A DNA stretch of 64,000 bases, from assembly GCA_905221325.1 (NCBI GenBank), contig CAJNCS010000008.1:71384-135383 (forward strand), given 5' to 3'. The translations under genes and the position numbers were made by a program. Positions 53,742 to 62,361 of the stretch are shown here, piece after piece. The DNA is from a bacterium (lineage in GTDB: Bacteria; Bacillota; Bacilli; Lactobacillales; Streptococcaceae). Within the stretch, counting starts at the first letter, position 1, and each line of letters begins with the position of its first letter. Below the pieces are notes generated by a model. That model was not told the origin of the DNA, ran no database searches, and saw only the letters and a program-made list of their open reading frames with translations.

Positions 53742-54476
53742 TTACAAAACCTTACTCAAAAAATCCTTGGTCCGTTGTTCTTGGGTTTGGTCAAAAATCT
53801 CCTCTGGCCTTCCATCTTCAACAACAACCCCATCCGCCATAAAGATAACACGGTCTGCTACCTCACGCGCAAAGCCCATTTCATGCGTCACAATCACCAT
53901 GGTCATCCCCGACTTGGCAAGGTCTTGCATAACAGCTAGAACTTCTCCAACCATCTCAGGGTCTAGGGCTGAAGTCGGTTCATCAAAAAGCAAAACATCT
54001 GGTTCCATAGCAAGCCCACGTGCAATGGCAATCCGTTGTTGCTGACCACCTGACAAACTCTGTGGATAGGCCTTTGCCTTATCTGGCAAACCAACTTTTT
54101 CTAATAGTTCCTGTGCTCTTTTCTCCGCTACTTCCTTGCTTTCTCCTTTGGTTTTAATTGGTGACAAGGTGATATTTTCCATGACCGTCATATTGGGAAA
54201 GAGGTTGAATTGTTGGAATACCATGCCCATCTTTTCACGCATGGCAAAAAGGTCATTTTTCTTATCCGTAATATCGACACCTTCAAAGATAACCTTTCCC
54301 TTACTTGCTTCCTCTAGAAGATTCATCGAACGAAGGAGAGTTGATTTCCCGCTCCCTGACGGACCGATAATGACCACAACTTCTCCTCGTTTAATCTCAA
54401 GGTCAATCCCTTTCAAGACTTCATTTTTTTCAAAAGACTTATGCAAGCCTTCAATTTTTATCAAGGTTTCTGTCAT
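53742..54476 (-). CDS. Polar amino-acid ABC transporter ATP-binding protein
   Basis: A 244-residue GlnQ-like ATPase. Walker A is [10 protein letters not shown]-loop FQQFNLFP, signature LSGGQQQR, Walker [13 protein letters not shown] and H-loop VTHEMGF. Its start codon overlaps the permease stop. It powers uptake of a polar amino acid together with the permease; no binding-protein gene is adjacent. Confidence 0.94.
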   Translation of the reverse strand: MTETLIKIEGLHKSFEKNEVLKGIDLEIKRGEVVVIIGPSGSGKSTLLRSMNLLEEASKGKVIFEGVDITDKKNDLFAMREKMGMVFQQFNLFPNMTVMENITLSPIKTKGESKEVAEKRAQELLEKVGLPDKAKAYPQSLSGGQQQRIAIARGLAMEPDVLLFDEPTSALDPEMVGEVLAVMQDLAKSGMTMVIVTHEMGFAREVADRVIFMADGVVVEDGRPEEIFDQTQEQRTKDFLSKVL

Positions 54477-55165
54477 TATTTCTTATCTCCTTGTCCAATG
54501 TAATTTTCAAATGCTTTCAGGGCTACTGTCAAAACAGAGGTCATAATCAGATAGTAAAAGGCTGCAAATAAAAGGGGAGTCAACGGTAAATAAGTTGTTG
54601 TTGCTACTGTCGTTGCACCATTCCACAACTCCATCACCCCAATCGCTGATAAGAGGGAACTATCCTTGATAATGGTGATAAATTCATTTCCCAGAGCTGG
54701 AAGAATATTTTTGATAGCTTGTGGTAAAATGACATAACGCATGGCATTTTTCGGACGAATACCAAGAGAGTAAGCAGCCTCTAACTGCCCTTTAGGAACC
54801 GCATTGATCCCAGCACGAACAGTTTCTGAAACGTAAGCTCCACTATTCATAGAAATAATCAGAATACCAGGAATCAAACGAGAAAGATCAACTCCTAAAA
54901 TTCCCACTTGGATAGTCGGAGCATTGATATGCATAAGAGCAAAAGCAATCATAATCTGAACCATCATCGGCGTCCCACGGAAGATCCAAACATACACATT
55001 TGCAAACCAAACGAGCGGTTTAAAGCGTGATCGCTGAGCAAAGGCCAGTAACACACCTATAATAGTTCCTAAGCAGACAACAAAGATGGAAATTAACACA
55101 GTAATCAGAGCACCATAGTTAAAATACGGTAAATACTTTGGTAAAAAAGAGAAATTCATATTCAA
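54476..55165 (-). CDS. Polar amino-acid ABC transporter permease
   Basis: A 229-residue HisMQ-family permease. About five spans are seen; the first is [37 protein letters not shown] opens the conserved core, and the EAA loop reads [20 protein letters not shown]. It is the first gene of a two-gene operon with a clear promoter at 55193-55221. Confidence 0.93.
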   Translation of the reverse strand: MNMNFSFLPKYLPYFNYGALITVLISIFVVCLGTIIGVLLAFAQRSRFKPLVWFANVYVWIFRGTPMMVQIMIAFALMHINAPTIQVGILGVDLSRLIPGILIISMNSGAYVSETVRAGINAVPKGQLEAAYSLGIRPKNAMRYVILPQAIKNILPALGNEFITIIKDSSLLSAIGVMELWNGATTVATTTYLPLTPLLFAAFYYLIMTSVLTVALKAFENYIGQGDKK

Positions 55166-55192
55166 TCAACTTTCTATGTATTAGATTGTATT

Positions 55193-55221
55193 ATTATAAC
55201 ATGAATTGAATTAAAATGCAA
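55193..55221 (-). promoter_or_regulatory. Promoter of the ABC transporter operon
   Basis: On the minus strand TTGCAT (55221-55216), 17 bp, TATAAT (55198-55193) with an extended TGT. Confidence 0.75.
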
Positions 55222-55350
55222 TCCTTTTTCCCTAATTTTAACAATTAACTTGATAGAATAGAGAAATAGAGAGAAATCACAGTTTTTTTCTAGTCAACTA
55301 CCTCTTGTTTATGGTAAAATAGAAACGATAAGAAATGGAGGAGAATCAAA

Positions 55351-55581
55351 ATGGAATCACATTTGGTTAGAATCATTAACCGCCTAGAAGCAATGACAAA
55401 AGATGGTGGAAATCTAAAACGTAATTTTGAACGTGAAGGTGTTGTTGTCGCAGAAGTTGCATACAGCCACGACGAAGAAAACGGATCACTCTTCACCCTT
55501 CGCGATGTAGAAGCTCGTGAAACTTATACCTTTGATAGCATTGATTTGATTGCAATGGAGATCTACGAACTCCTTTACTAA
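55351..55581 (+). CDS. DUF1797-family protein
   Basis: A 76-residue protein beginning MESHLVRIINRLEAM and ending AMEIYELLY, matching DUF1797 (YkuJ-like), a small family of Firmicutes whose structure resembles an ACT-like sandwich. GGAGGAGAATCAAA precedes the ATG, and an extended -10 (TGGTAAAAT) lies about 40 bp upstream. Function unknown. Confidence 0.85.
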   Translation: MESHLVRIINRLEAMTKDGGNLKRNFEREGVVVAEVAYSHDEENGSLFTLRDVEARETYTFDSIDLIAMEIYELLY

Positions 55582-55622
55582 TATAAAAACAGCGGGCAGT
55601 AAGTCCCGATGAATGAGAATCC

Positions 55623-55656
55623 TTTTTGTCACCACAAATGGGATTTTTTTTACCTT
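55623..55656 (+). terminator. Possible terminator after the DUF1797 gene
   Basis: AATCC, a 17-base spacer that can pair partly, then GGATT merging into a run of eight T. Confidence 0.5.
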
Positions 55657-55718
55657 CAATGTCGCTGGATTCTCCATAAATCCTTCTTTTAAAAACGAAC
55701 ACTTCCCAATCTTTTTAC

Positions 55719-55746
55719 TTGCTTTACACCTTAATCATGCTATAAT
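55719..55746 (+). promoter_or_regulatory. clpE promoter
   Basis: TTGCTT (55719-55724), 16 bp, extended TGC plus TATAAT (55741-55746). Confidence 0.65.
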
Positions 55747-55759
55747 GAGAGTATAAAAC

Positions 55760-55776
55760 TTTGACTATTCTTGACC
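55760..55776 (+). promoter_or_regulatory. CtsR operator upstream of clpE
   Basis: The complement reads GGTCAAGAATAGTCAAA, the direct heptad repeat recognised by the stress repressor CtsR with one departure from consensus. It covers the transcription start region, so clpE should be heat-inducible. Confidence 0.8.
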
Positions 55777-55818
55777 TTTTTTCTTAGGCCGAGAATAAGA
55801 ATGAAATGAGGTAGATGT

Positions 55819-58077
55819 ATGCTCTGTCAAAACTGTAAAATTAACGACTCAACAATTCATCTGTATACCAATATCAATGGACAGCAAAAGCAAATCGATC
55901 TCTGTCAAAATTGCTATAAAATTATCAAAACAGATCCAAATAATACCCTCTTTAAAGGGATGACTGACTTAAACAATCATGACTTTGATCCTTTCGGCGA
56001 CTTTTTCAATGATTTGAACAATTTCAAACCTTCTTCTAATAACATCCCTCCCACTCAATCAGGTGATGGTCACGGTGGAAATGGGGGCTATGGACCTCAA
56101 AACCGCGGTCCACTTCAAACACCTCCTAGCCAAGAAAGAGGACTCCTAGAGGAATATGGTATCAACGTAACTGAGATTGCCCGTCGTGGGGATATTGACC
56201 CTGTTATCGGTCGAGACGAAGAAATAATCCGCGTTATCGAAATCCTAAACCGAAGAACCAAGAACAATCCTGTCCTAATCGGAGAACCAGGTGTCGGTAA
56301 AACTGCCGTTGTTGAAGGTCTAGCTCAAAAAATTGTCGATGGCGATGTTCCCCATAAACTCCAAGGCAAGCAAGTTATCCGTTTGGATGTGGTCAGTCTA
56401 GTTCAAGGAACAGGTATTCGAGGCCAATTTGAAGAGCGTATGCAAAAGCTCATGGAAGAAATCCGCAAACGCGAGGACATCATCCTCTTTATCGATGAAA
56501 TCCATGAAATTGTCGGTGCAGGATCTGCTGGCGATGGCAATATGGATGCAGGAAATATCCTCAAACCTGCCCTTGCCCGTGGTGAATTGCAACTGGTCGG
56601 TGCCACTACTCTCAATGAATACCGTATCATTGAAAAAGATGCTGCTCTAGAGCGCCGTATGCAGCCTGTCAAGGTAGATGAACCAACTGTCGAGGAAACC
56701 ATTACCATCCTGAAAGGGGTTCAAAAAAAATACGAAGACTACCATCACGTCAAGTACACAGACGCTGCTATCGAAGCTGCTGCAAATCTTTCCAACCGCT
56801 ACATCCAAGACCGCTTCTTGCCAGACAAGGCTATTGACCTGTTGGATGAAGCTGGTTCTAAGATGAATCTGACACTGAACTTTGTTGATCCTAAAGTGAT
56901 TGACCAGCGTTTAATTGAAGCTGAGAATCTCAAGGCTCAGGCTACACGAGAGGAAGACTTTGAAAAAGCTGCCTACTTCCGTGATCAGATTGCCAAGTAC
57001 AAGGAAATGCAAAAGAACAAGGTGACCGATCAAGATACTCCAATCATCAGCGAGAAAACCATTGAACATATCATTGAGCAGAAAACCAATATCCCTGTTG
57101 GAGAACTCAAAGAAAAGGAACAATCTCAGCTTATCCATCTAGCAGACGACCTCAAGGCCCATGTTATCGGACAAGACGAGGCTGTCGATAAGATTGCCAA
57201 AGCCATCCGTCGTAATCGTGTTGGACTTGGTACTCCCAACCGCCCAATCGGAAGTTTCCTCTTTGTCGGACCAACTGGTGTCGGTAAGACAGAACTTTCC
57301 AAACAACTAGCCATTGAACTCTTTGGTTCTGCTGACAGCATGATTCGCTTTGATATGAGTGAATACATGGAAAAACACAGCGTGGCTAAGTTAGTCGGAG
57401 CCCCTCCAGGCTATGTCGGCTACGATGAAGCTGGTCAGTTAACGGAAAAAGTTCGTCGCAATCCTTACTCTCTCATCCTTCTCGATGAAGTTGAAAAAGC
57501 CCACCCAGATGTGATGCACATGTTCCTCCAAGTCTTGGACGATGGTCGTTTGACTGATGGGCAAGGACGAACAGTTAGCTTTAAGGATGCCATCATTATC
57601 ATGACCTCAAATGCGGGTACTGGTAAGGCCGAAGCCAGCGTTGGTTTTGGAGCTGCTCGTGAAGGTCGAACCAACTCTGTTCTCGGTGAACTTGGTAACT
57701 TCTTTAGCCCAGAGTTTATGAACCGTTTTGACGGCATCATCGAGTTCAAAGCTCTAAGCAAGGACAACCTTCTCCAAATCGTCGAACTCATGCTGGCAGA
57801 TGTCAACAAACGCCTCTCTAGCAACAATATCCACCTCGATGTGACAGACAAGGTCAAGGAAAAGTTGGTTGACTTAGGTTATGATCCAAAAATGGGAGCA
57901 CGCCCACTCCGCCGTACCATTCAAGACTATATCGAGGATGCTATCACAGACTACTACCTTGAAAATCCAAGTGAGAAAGACCTCAAGGCCGTTATGACAA
58001 GCAATGATAAGATTCAAATCAAATCTGCCAAAAAAACTGAAAAAACAGAAGAGATTGCTTCTGAAAAAGAAGAATAA
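55819..58077 (+). CDS. clpE: ATP-dependent Clp protease ATPase subunit ClpE
   Basis: A 752-residue Hsp100 protein. An N-terminal zinc finger (CQNCKIN near residue 3 and CQNCYK near 35) distinguishes ClpE from ClpC. A glycine-rich linker follows. The first AAA+ module has GEPGVGKTA and FIDEIHE; a UVR-like coiled coil [17 protein letters not shown] follows; the second module has [21 protein letters not shown] and the NRFDGIIEF region. It unfolds proteins for ClpP. A CtsR operator and a terminator flank the gene. Confidence 0.97.
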   Translation: MLCQNCKINDSTIHLYTNINGQQKQIDLCQNCYKIIKTDPNNTLFKGMTDLNNHDFDPFGDFFNDLNNFKPSSNNIPPTQSGDGHGGNGGYGPQNRGPLQTPPSQERGLLEEYGINVTEIARRGDIDPVIGRDEEIIRVIEILNRRTKNNPVLIGEPGVGKTAVVEGLAQKIVDGDVPHKLQGKQVIRLDVVSLVQGTGIRGQFEERMQKLMEEIRKREDIILFIDEIHEIVGAGSAGDGNMDAGNILKPALARGELQLVGATTLNEYRIIEKDAALERRMQPVKVDEPTVEETITILKGVQKKYEDYHHVKYTDAAIEAAANLSNRYIQDRFLPDKAIDLLDEAGSKMNLTLNFVDPKVIDQRLIEAENLKAQATREEDFEKAAYFRDQIAKYKEMQKNKVTDQDTPIISEKTIEHIIEQKTNIPVGELKEKEQSQLIHLADDLKAHVIGQDEAVDKIAKAIRRNRVGLGTPNRPIGSFLFVGPTGVGKTELSKQLAIELFGSADSMIRFDMSEYMEKHSVAKLVGAPPGYVGYDEAGQLTEKVRRNPYSLILLDEVEKAHPDVMHMFLQVLDDGRLTDGQGRTVSFKDAIIIMTSNAGTGKAEASVGFGAAREGRTNSVLGELGNFFSPEFMNRFDGIIEFKALSKDNLLQIVELMLADVNKRLSSNNIHLDVTDKVKEKLVDLGYDPKMGARPLRRTIQDYIEDAITDYYLENPSEKDLKAVMTSNDKIQIKSAKKTEKTEEIASEKEE

Positions 58078-58088
58078 AACGATCTAAC

Positions 58089-58125
58089 AGGTGCAGGAAG
58101 TCCATCAATTTCTGCACCTTTTTTT
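58089..58125 (+). terminator. clpE terminator
   Basis: GGTGCAG (58090-58096) pairs with CTGCACC (58112-58118), followed by a seven-base T-run. Confidence 0.85.
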
Positions 58126-58145
58126 ACTAAAATAACTGTTTATTC

Positions 58146-58174
58146 TTGACAGCTTGCCCCTCGTCCATTATGAT
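58146..58174 (+). promoter_or_regulatory. Promoter of the NUDIX gene
   Basis: TTGACA (58146-58151), 17 bp, TATGAT (58169-58174). Confidence 0.75.
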
Positions 58175-58208
58175 AATAATAAAGATACTAGAGAATGAGG
58201 AAAATGCA

Positions 58209-58661
58209 ATGGCAAACCCAACTTTTGGTGAAAAAAGAGAGAATGTGACCTACCAGCCCCGCTATGGCGTGTACGCAGTTATTCCTGATGCAGAAAAAAA
58301 ACAAATTGTCTTAGTTCAAGCTCCCAATGGTGCTTGGTTCTTGCCAGGTGGAGAGATTGAAGCAGGCGAAGACCATCAAGAAGCACTGAAGAGAGAACTA
58401 ATCGAAGAACTTGGCTTTACAGCTGAGATTAGAACCTATTATGGGCAAGCTGATGAGTATTTTTACTCTCGTCACCGTGATACCTACTACTACAACCCAG
58501 CCTACCTCTACGAAGCTACTTCTTTCCAAGAAGTACAAAAACCATTAGAAGATTTTAATCATATTGCTTGGTTTCCTATTGATGAAGCAATTGAAAAACT
58601 CAAACGTGGTAGCCACAAATGGGGAGTAGAAGCTTGGAAAATTCAGCATGGAATTGACTAA
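58209..58661 (+). CDS. NUDIX hydrolase
   Basis: A 150-residue pyrophosphatase. The Nudix box reads GGEIEAGEDHQEALKRELIEELG, given in parts GGEIEAGEDHQEALKREL and IEELGF, with the catalytic REXXEE as RELIEE. AVIPDAEKKQIVLVQAPNG begins the fold. The substrate, a nucleoside diphosphate derivative, is not predictable. ATG 58209 follows GAGG by 8 bases and fits the promoter position; the frame further upstream overlaps the promoter. Confidence 0.9.
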   Translation: MANPTFGEKRENVTYQPRYGVYAVIPDAEKKQIVLVQAPNGAWFLPGGEIEAGEDHQEALKRELIEELGFTAEIRTYYGQADEYFYSRHRDTYYYNPAYLYEATSFQEVQKPLEDFNHIAWFPIDEAIEKLKRGSHKWGVEAWKIQHGID

Positions 58662-58719
58662 AATACACGATTTTATCCAAAAAGTGCTATAATAGAGTTA
58701 GAAAATCGGAGGAACTATT

Positions 58720-59019
58720 ATGAAGCTTATCAACACGACTAATTCACACTCGCAACTTGTTAAAAGCCAATTAGAAAGTACTGACGCAACTCTTGTTGAG
58801 GTCTATTCTGCTGGAAACACAGATGTGATTTTCACACAAGCTCCGCTTCACTATGAAATCCTCATTTCCAACAAACACCGCGCTATTCGTGAACCAGAAA
58901 TCGAAACCATTCAAGATTTCTTTATGAAGCGCAAGATTGATAAACAAAAAGTCGATGAAGCTAATATCAAGACGCTTTATTCAGATAAATTGATTGAAAT
59001 TTCTATTCCTACAAAATAA
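58720..59019 (+). CDS. DUF1827-family protein
   Basis: A 99-residue protein beginning MKLINTTNSHSQLVKSQLES, with YSAGNTDVIFTQAPLHYEIL and RAIREPEIETIQDFF, the DUF1827 pattern of streptococci and relatives. A -10-like TATAATAG lies about 30 bp upstream and CGGAGGAAC gives the ribosome site. No function known. Confidence 0.85.
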   Translation: MKLINTTNSHSQLVKSQLESTDATLVEVYSAGNTDVIFTQAPLHYEILISNKHRAIREPEIETIQDFFMKRKIDKQKVDEANIKTLYSDKLIEISIPTK

Positions 59020-59084
59020 GAAAGCCAGCTTAGAGCTGGTTTTCTTTTGCAAAAAGCTTGGTAATGTTACCAAGCTTTTTCATT
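59020..59084. terminator. Paired terminators between DUF1827 and metK
   Basis: GCCAGC/GCTGGT followed by TTTTCTTTT ends the plus-strand gene. AAAAAGCTTGGTAA/TTACCAAGCTTTTT is a perfect palindromic stem that works in both directions and ends metK. Confidence 0.88.
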
Positions 59085-60275
59085 TTATTTCACAGCTTCT
59101 TTCAAAGCATCTACCTTATCCAAACGTTCCCACGGAAGGTCAATATCTGTACGTCCCATGTGTCCATAAGCCGCTGTTTGACGGTAAATTGGACGTTTGA
59201 GATCCAGCATTTGGATAATTCCTGCAGGGCGAAGGTCAAAGATTTGACGTGCTGCTTTCTCAAGCTTGCTTTCAACTACCGTTCCAGTGCCAAAAGTATC
59301 GATACGAACAGAAACAGGCTGTGCCACACCGATAGCATAGGCCAATTGCACTTCTGCTTTCTTAGCAAGACCTGCTGCAACGATGTTCTTGGCAATGTAG
59401 CGAGCTGCATAAGAGGCTGAACGGTCCACCTTCGTCGCATCCTTACCAGAGAAGGCACCACCACCATGACGAGAGTAGCCACCATACGTATCCACGATAA
59501 TCTTACGACCAGTCAAACCTGAGTCTCCTTGAGGTCCACCGATTACAAAGCGACCAGTTGGATTGATGAAGAATTTGGTTTGTTCATCCAAGTAAGAGGC
59601 TGGAATCACCTCTTTGATAACCTTGTTAATCACATCATTGTGAATTTGTTCATTGCTGACTTCTGGGTCGTGCTGAGTTGAAATAACGACTGTGTCCACA
59701 CGTACTGGACGATCATTTTCATCATACTCAACTGTAACTTGTGATTTAGCATCAGGACGAAGATAGCTGATTTCACCAGACTTACGAAGTTCTGCCAAGC
59801 GACGAACCAGTTTGTGGCTGAGTGAAATTGGCAATGGCATAAGTTCTTCTGTCTCATCAACCGCAAATCCAAACATAAGACCCTGGTCACCAGCTCCAAT
59901 CAAGTCAAGCGGATCTTGATCTGCATTTCCACGAACCTCCAAGGCTTCATTAACTCCTTGAGCGATATCCGGTGACTGCTCAACAAGCGATGGATGAACT
60001 CCAACTGTTTCAGCAGAAAAACCATATTCTGCATTCGTATAGCCAATCTCTGCAATGGTATCACGAACCACACGGTTAATATCCACATAGGCATTCGTAG
60101 AAATTTCACCAAAAACATGGACAGAACCCGTGTACACAGCTGTCTCAGCAGCAACATGCGCCTCTGGATCCTTTGTTAAAATAGCATCCAAAATCGCATC
60201 TGAAATTTGGTCTGCAATCTTATCCGGATGCCCCTCAGATACAGATTCAGACGTGAATAATTTACGTTCTGACAT
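59085..60275 (-). CDS. metK: S-adenosylmethionine synthetase
   Basis: A 396-residue enzyme making SAM from methionine and [24 protein letters not shown] carries the ATP-binding His and Asp, [12 protein letters not shown] is the signature hexapeptide region, and [19 protein letters not shown] the P-loop-like motif. The start follows AAGGGGGG. The long leader holds two 126-bp repeats and a probable promoter at 60656. Confidence 0.97.
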   Translation of the reverse strand: MSERKLFTSESVSEGHPDKIADQISDAILDAILTKDPEAHVAAETAVYTGSVHVFGEISTNAYVDINRVVRDTIAEIGYTNAEYGFSAETVGVHPSLVEQSPDIAQGVNEALEVRGNADQDPLDLIGAGDQGLMFGFAVDETEELMPLPISLSHKLVRRLAELRKSGEISYLRPDAKSQVTVEYDENDRPVRVDTVVISTQHDPEVSNEQIHNDVINKVIKEVIPASYLDEQTKFFINPTGRFVIGGPQGDSGLTGRKIIVDTYGGYSRHGGGAFSGKDATKVDRSASYAARYIAKNIVAAGLAKKAEVQLAYAIGVAQPVSVRIDTFGTGTVVESKLEKAARQIFDLRPAGIIQMLDLKRPIYRQTAAYGHMGRTDIDLPWERLDKVDALKEAVK

Positions 60276-60307
60276 AAAAATGTCCCCCCTTAAAAAATAT
60301 TGTTATA

Positions 60308-60630
60308 GAGTTACAAAGTACTGATAGGAAATTTCTATAGTCTAAGAGTTACGAAGCGAAAGAAATAAAAACGATGTTTTTTTATTTCTGAAGCTAGTAA
60401 GGCGCATAGGGTGACCGTTTAATAGCGGCAACCGTAGAATGAAGAGCGACTTTGGAGCCATCATTCTTTGCGAGTTACGACGCAAAAGAAATAAAAACGA
60501 TACTTTTTTATTTCTGAAGCTAATAAGGCGCATAGGGTGACCGCATTATAGCGGCAACCGTAGAATGAAGAGCGACTTTGGAGCCGTCATTCTTTGCGAG
60601 TTACAAAGTACTGATAGAAATTTCTACCAT
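60308..60630. repeat. Tandem 126-bp repeats with matching flanks in the metK leader
   Basis: The 470 bp between metK and the DEAD-box gene hold no gene. GAGTTAC recurs at 60308, 60346, 60472 and 60598. Units 60346-60471 and 60472-60597 are both 126 bp and nearly identical; 60308-60340 and 60598-60629 are near-copies of each other. Each 126-bp unit contains a GAAATAAAAA/TTTTTATTTC hairpin and an AGAATGA/TCATTCT inverted repeat. Any short reading frame inside is a by-product of the repeats. Confidence 0.85.
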
Positions 60631-60655
60631 CTTATCGGGACTATATAACCTTATC

Positions 60656-60664
60656 ATTATACCA
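60656..60664 (-). promoter_or_regulatory. Probable metK promoter (extended -10)
   Basis: On the minus strand TG-G-TATAAT. A weak CTGCAA lies 17 bp upstream. The leader to metK would be about 375 nt and would include both 126-bp repeats. Confidence 0.55.
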
Positions 60665-60745
60665 CTTTTTACTTTTTTTTGCAGTATTTTTGAAAATTCA
60701 TAAAACGAAGTTAGAAAAAGGAGCCATTCAGCTCCAATTTTGTTC

Positions 60746-62089
60746 TTAAAATGTTTGGCGTTTGGCTTTACGCTCGGCACGACCACGTGCACGATTTTCA
60801 GCACGCTTGGTTTTGCGACGTTTTTCATCCACCGCCCATTTGATTTTCTTCTTATAACCCGGTTTAACTTTTTTCTTTTTCTTTTTGACCAAGCCAATCA
60901 TTTCGATATCAAGCTTATCCTGCTTCTTTTCACGATTGGCACGACGATCACGGTCATAGGTATCTTGAAACTCTCCGTCTTTGACCATCTTAGGAATAAA
61001 CTTGATCCCTAATTTCTCCAACTCACGAATATCCGAGTCATCACTTGGCTGGTAAAGGGTAATAGCTGTACCAGGTAGACCATTGCGCCCAGTTCGACCA
61101 ACACGGTGGACAAAGAAGGACAAATCTTGCGGAATGGCATCATTGATGACATGACTGACACCTTCAATGTCAATTCCACGCGCTGCCAAGTCTGTTGCGA
61201 CAATGTACTCAAAATCAAGATTCTTCACCTGATTCATGATTCGCTTTCGCTCGCGAGGAGCAATATCTCCATGAATCTTAGCTACCTTCAATCCTTGAGC
61301 AGTCAGGTATGCATGCAATTCATCAGCCCGCGTTTTAGTGTTGACAAAAATCATTGCCAAATACGGTTGCATAACTTGAGTTAACTCATAAATCTGGGCA
61401 TTCTTGTCACGTCCCTTGGTCGAAATCAACCAGTTATCAATGGTATCAGAAATGACAGTTTTGGTCTTGATTTTCTCCATAACAGGATTTGACAAATATT
61501 TTTTCAAGAAGGGCTGCAACTTCTGCGGAATGGTCGCTGAGAAGACCATGAATTGCAAGTCTTTTGGAAGACTTCCAGCAATCTTATCAACGGTTTCCAA
61601 GAATCCCATATCCAAGGTCATATCGGCTTCATCGACAACAAAGGTCTTGGCCTTGTGAATAGACAAATCACCAGATTTGACCAAGTCATAGATACGACCT
61701 GGAGTCCCGATGACGATATGTGGCTGGTTACTTGCCAATTTATCAATCTGACGCGCCTTATCCGTACCACCAACATAGTTAACCACACGGACTTCGACAT
61801 CTGAGTGAGCTGCAATCTGACGAGCTGCTTGGTAGATCTGAGTAGCTAACTCACGACTTGGAGCCGTAATCACTGCTTGCACACTATCGCTAGTTTCATC
61901 CAATTGCTGGAAAATGGGCAGCAAGAAAGTGTGGGTCTTCCCTGAACCTGTTTTTGACTCGCCCACCAAATCACGCCCCGCCAAAACAATAGGAATTAAC
62001 TTATCTTGAACCTCTGTCGGAGTTGTAAATTTCAACTCCTCCAAAGCCTTTTCTATATAGTTTTTAAACTGAAATTTCGTAAATGACAT
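60746..62089 (-). CDS. DEAD-box RNA helicase (CshB-like)
   Basis: A 447-residue helicase. The Q motif region is KFTTPTEVQ, motif I SKTGSGKT, Ia TAPSRELATQ, motif II VVDEADM, motif III SAT, and the second lobe has ATDLAARGIDIEGV and HRVGRTGRNG. The tail after residue 380 is very rich in Lys and Arg and probably binds RNA. It resembles CshB-type helicases that help cold growth and ribosome assembly. ATG 62089 starts the standard MSFTKFQF sequence; the open frame upstream is not coding. Confidence 0.92.
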   Translation of the reverse strand: MSFTKFQFKNYIEKALEELKFTTPTEVQDKLIPIVLAGRDLVGESKTGSGKTHTFLLPIFQQLDETSDSVQAVITAPSRELATQIYQAARQIAAHSDVEVRVVNYVGGTDKARQIDKLASNQPHIVIGTPGRIYDLVKSGDLSIHKAKTFVVDEADMTLDMGFLETVDKIAGSLPKDLQFMVFSATIPQKLQPFLKKYLSNPVMEKIKTKTVISDTIDNWLISTKGRDKNAQIYELTQVMQPYLAMIFVNTKTRADELHAYLTAQGLKVAKIHGDIAPRERKRIMNQVKNLDFEYIVATDLAARGIDIEGVSHVINDAIPQDLSFFVHRVGRTGRNGLPGTAITLYQPSDDSDIRELEKLGIKFIPKMVKDGEFQDTYDRDRRANREKKQDKLDIEMIGLVKKKKKKVKPGYKKKIKWAVDEKRRKTKRAENRARGRAERKAKRQTF

Positions 62090-62232
62090 ATTATCCTCAA
62101 TTCTATTCTTCCAACCATTATACCATATTTTGTTCTTTTTCTGTAGCCACACTTATCTGACCGATCATAAGGCTCTCAACTTCTCCAATACCTCTCTTAT
62201 ACTAAAAATCACATAGTTGCTTTCTATCCAAA

Positions 62233-62262
62233 ATGCAAAAAGAGAAGACCGAATTGGTCTTC
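62233..62262 (-). terminator. Terminator of the LPXTG gene
   Basis: AGAGAAGACC, loop AATTC, GGTCTTCTCT, then TTTTTGC on the minus strand. The remaining 200 bp between the DEAD-box and LPXTG genes show nothing else. Confidence 0.85.
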
Positions 62263-62361
62263 TCTAAGCATTAACCCTTTTGACTCAGATACACTTAACA
62301 AAAAGTCAACTACTTGCTTACAATCTTATAAAAGTCGAAAGCTACTAGATAACATCAGTGC

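Noticed and set aside
60342..60533. Minus-strand 63-codon open frame in the metK leader
   Set aside because: It simply reads the repeat twice (the SFRNKK segment recurs) and has no ribosome site.
60276..60660. SMK-box (SAM-III) riboswitch in the metK leader
   Set aside because: This riboswitch is known before metK in Lactobacillales, but I could not identify the conserved core or a clear anti-ribosome-site pairing. Covariance-model scanning would decide.
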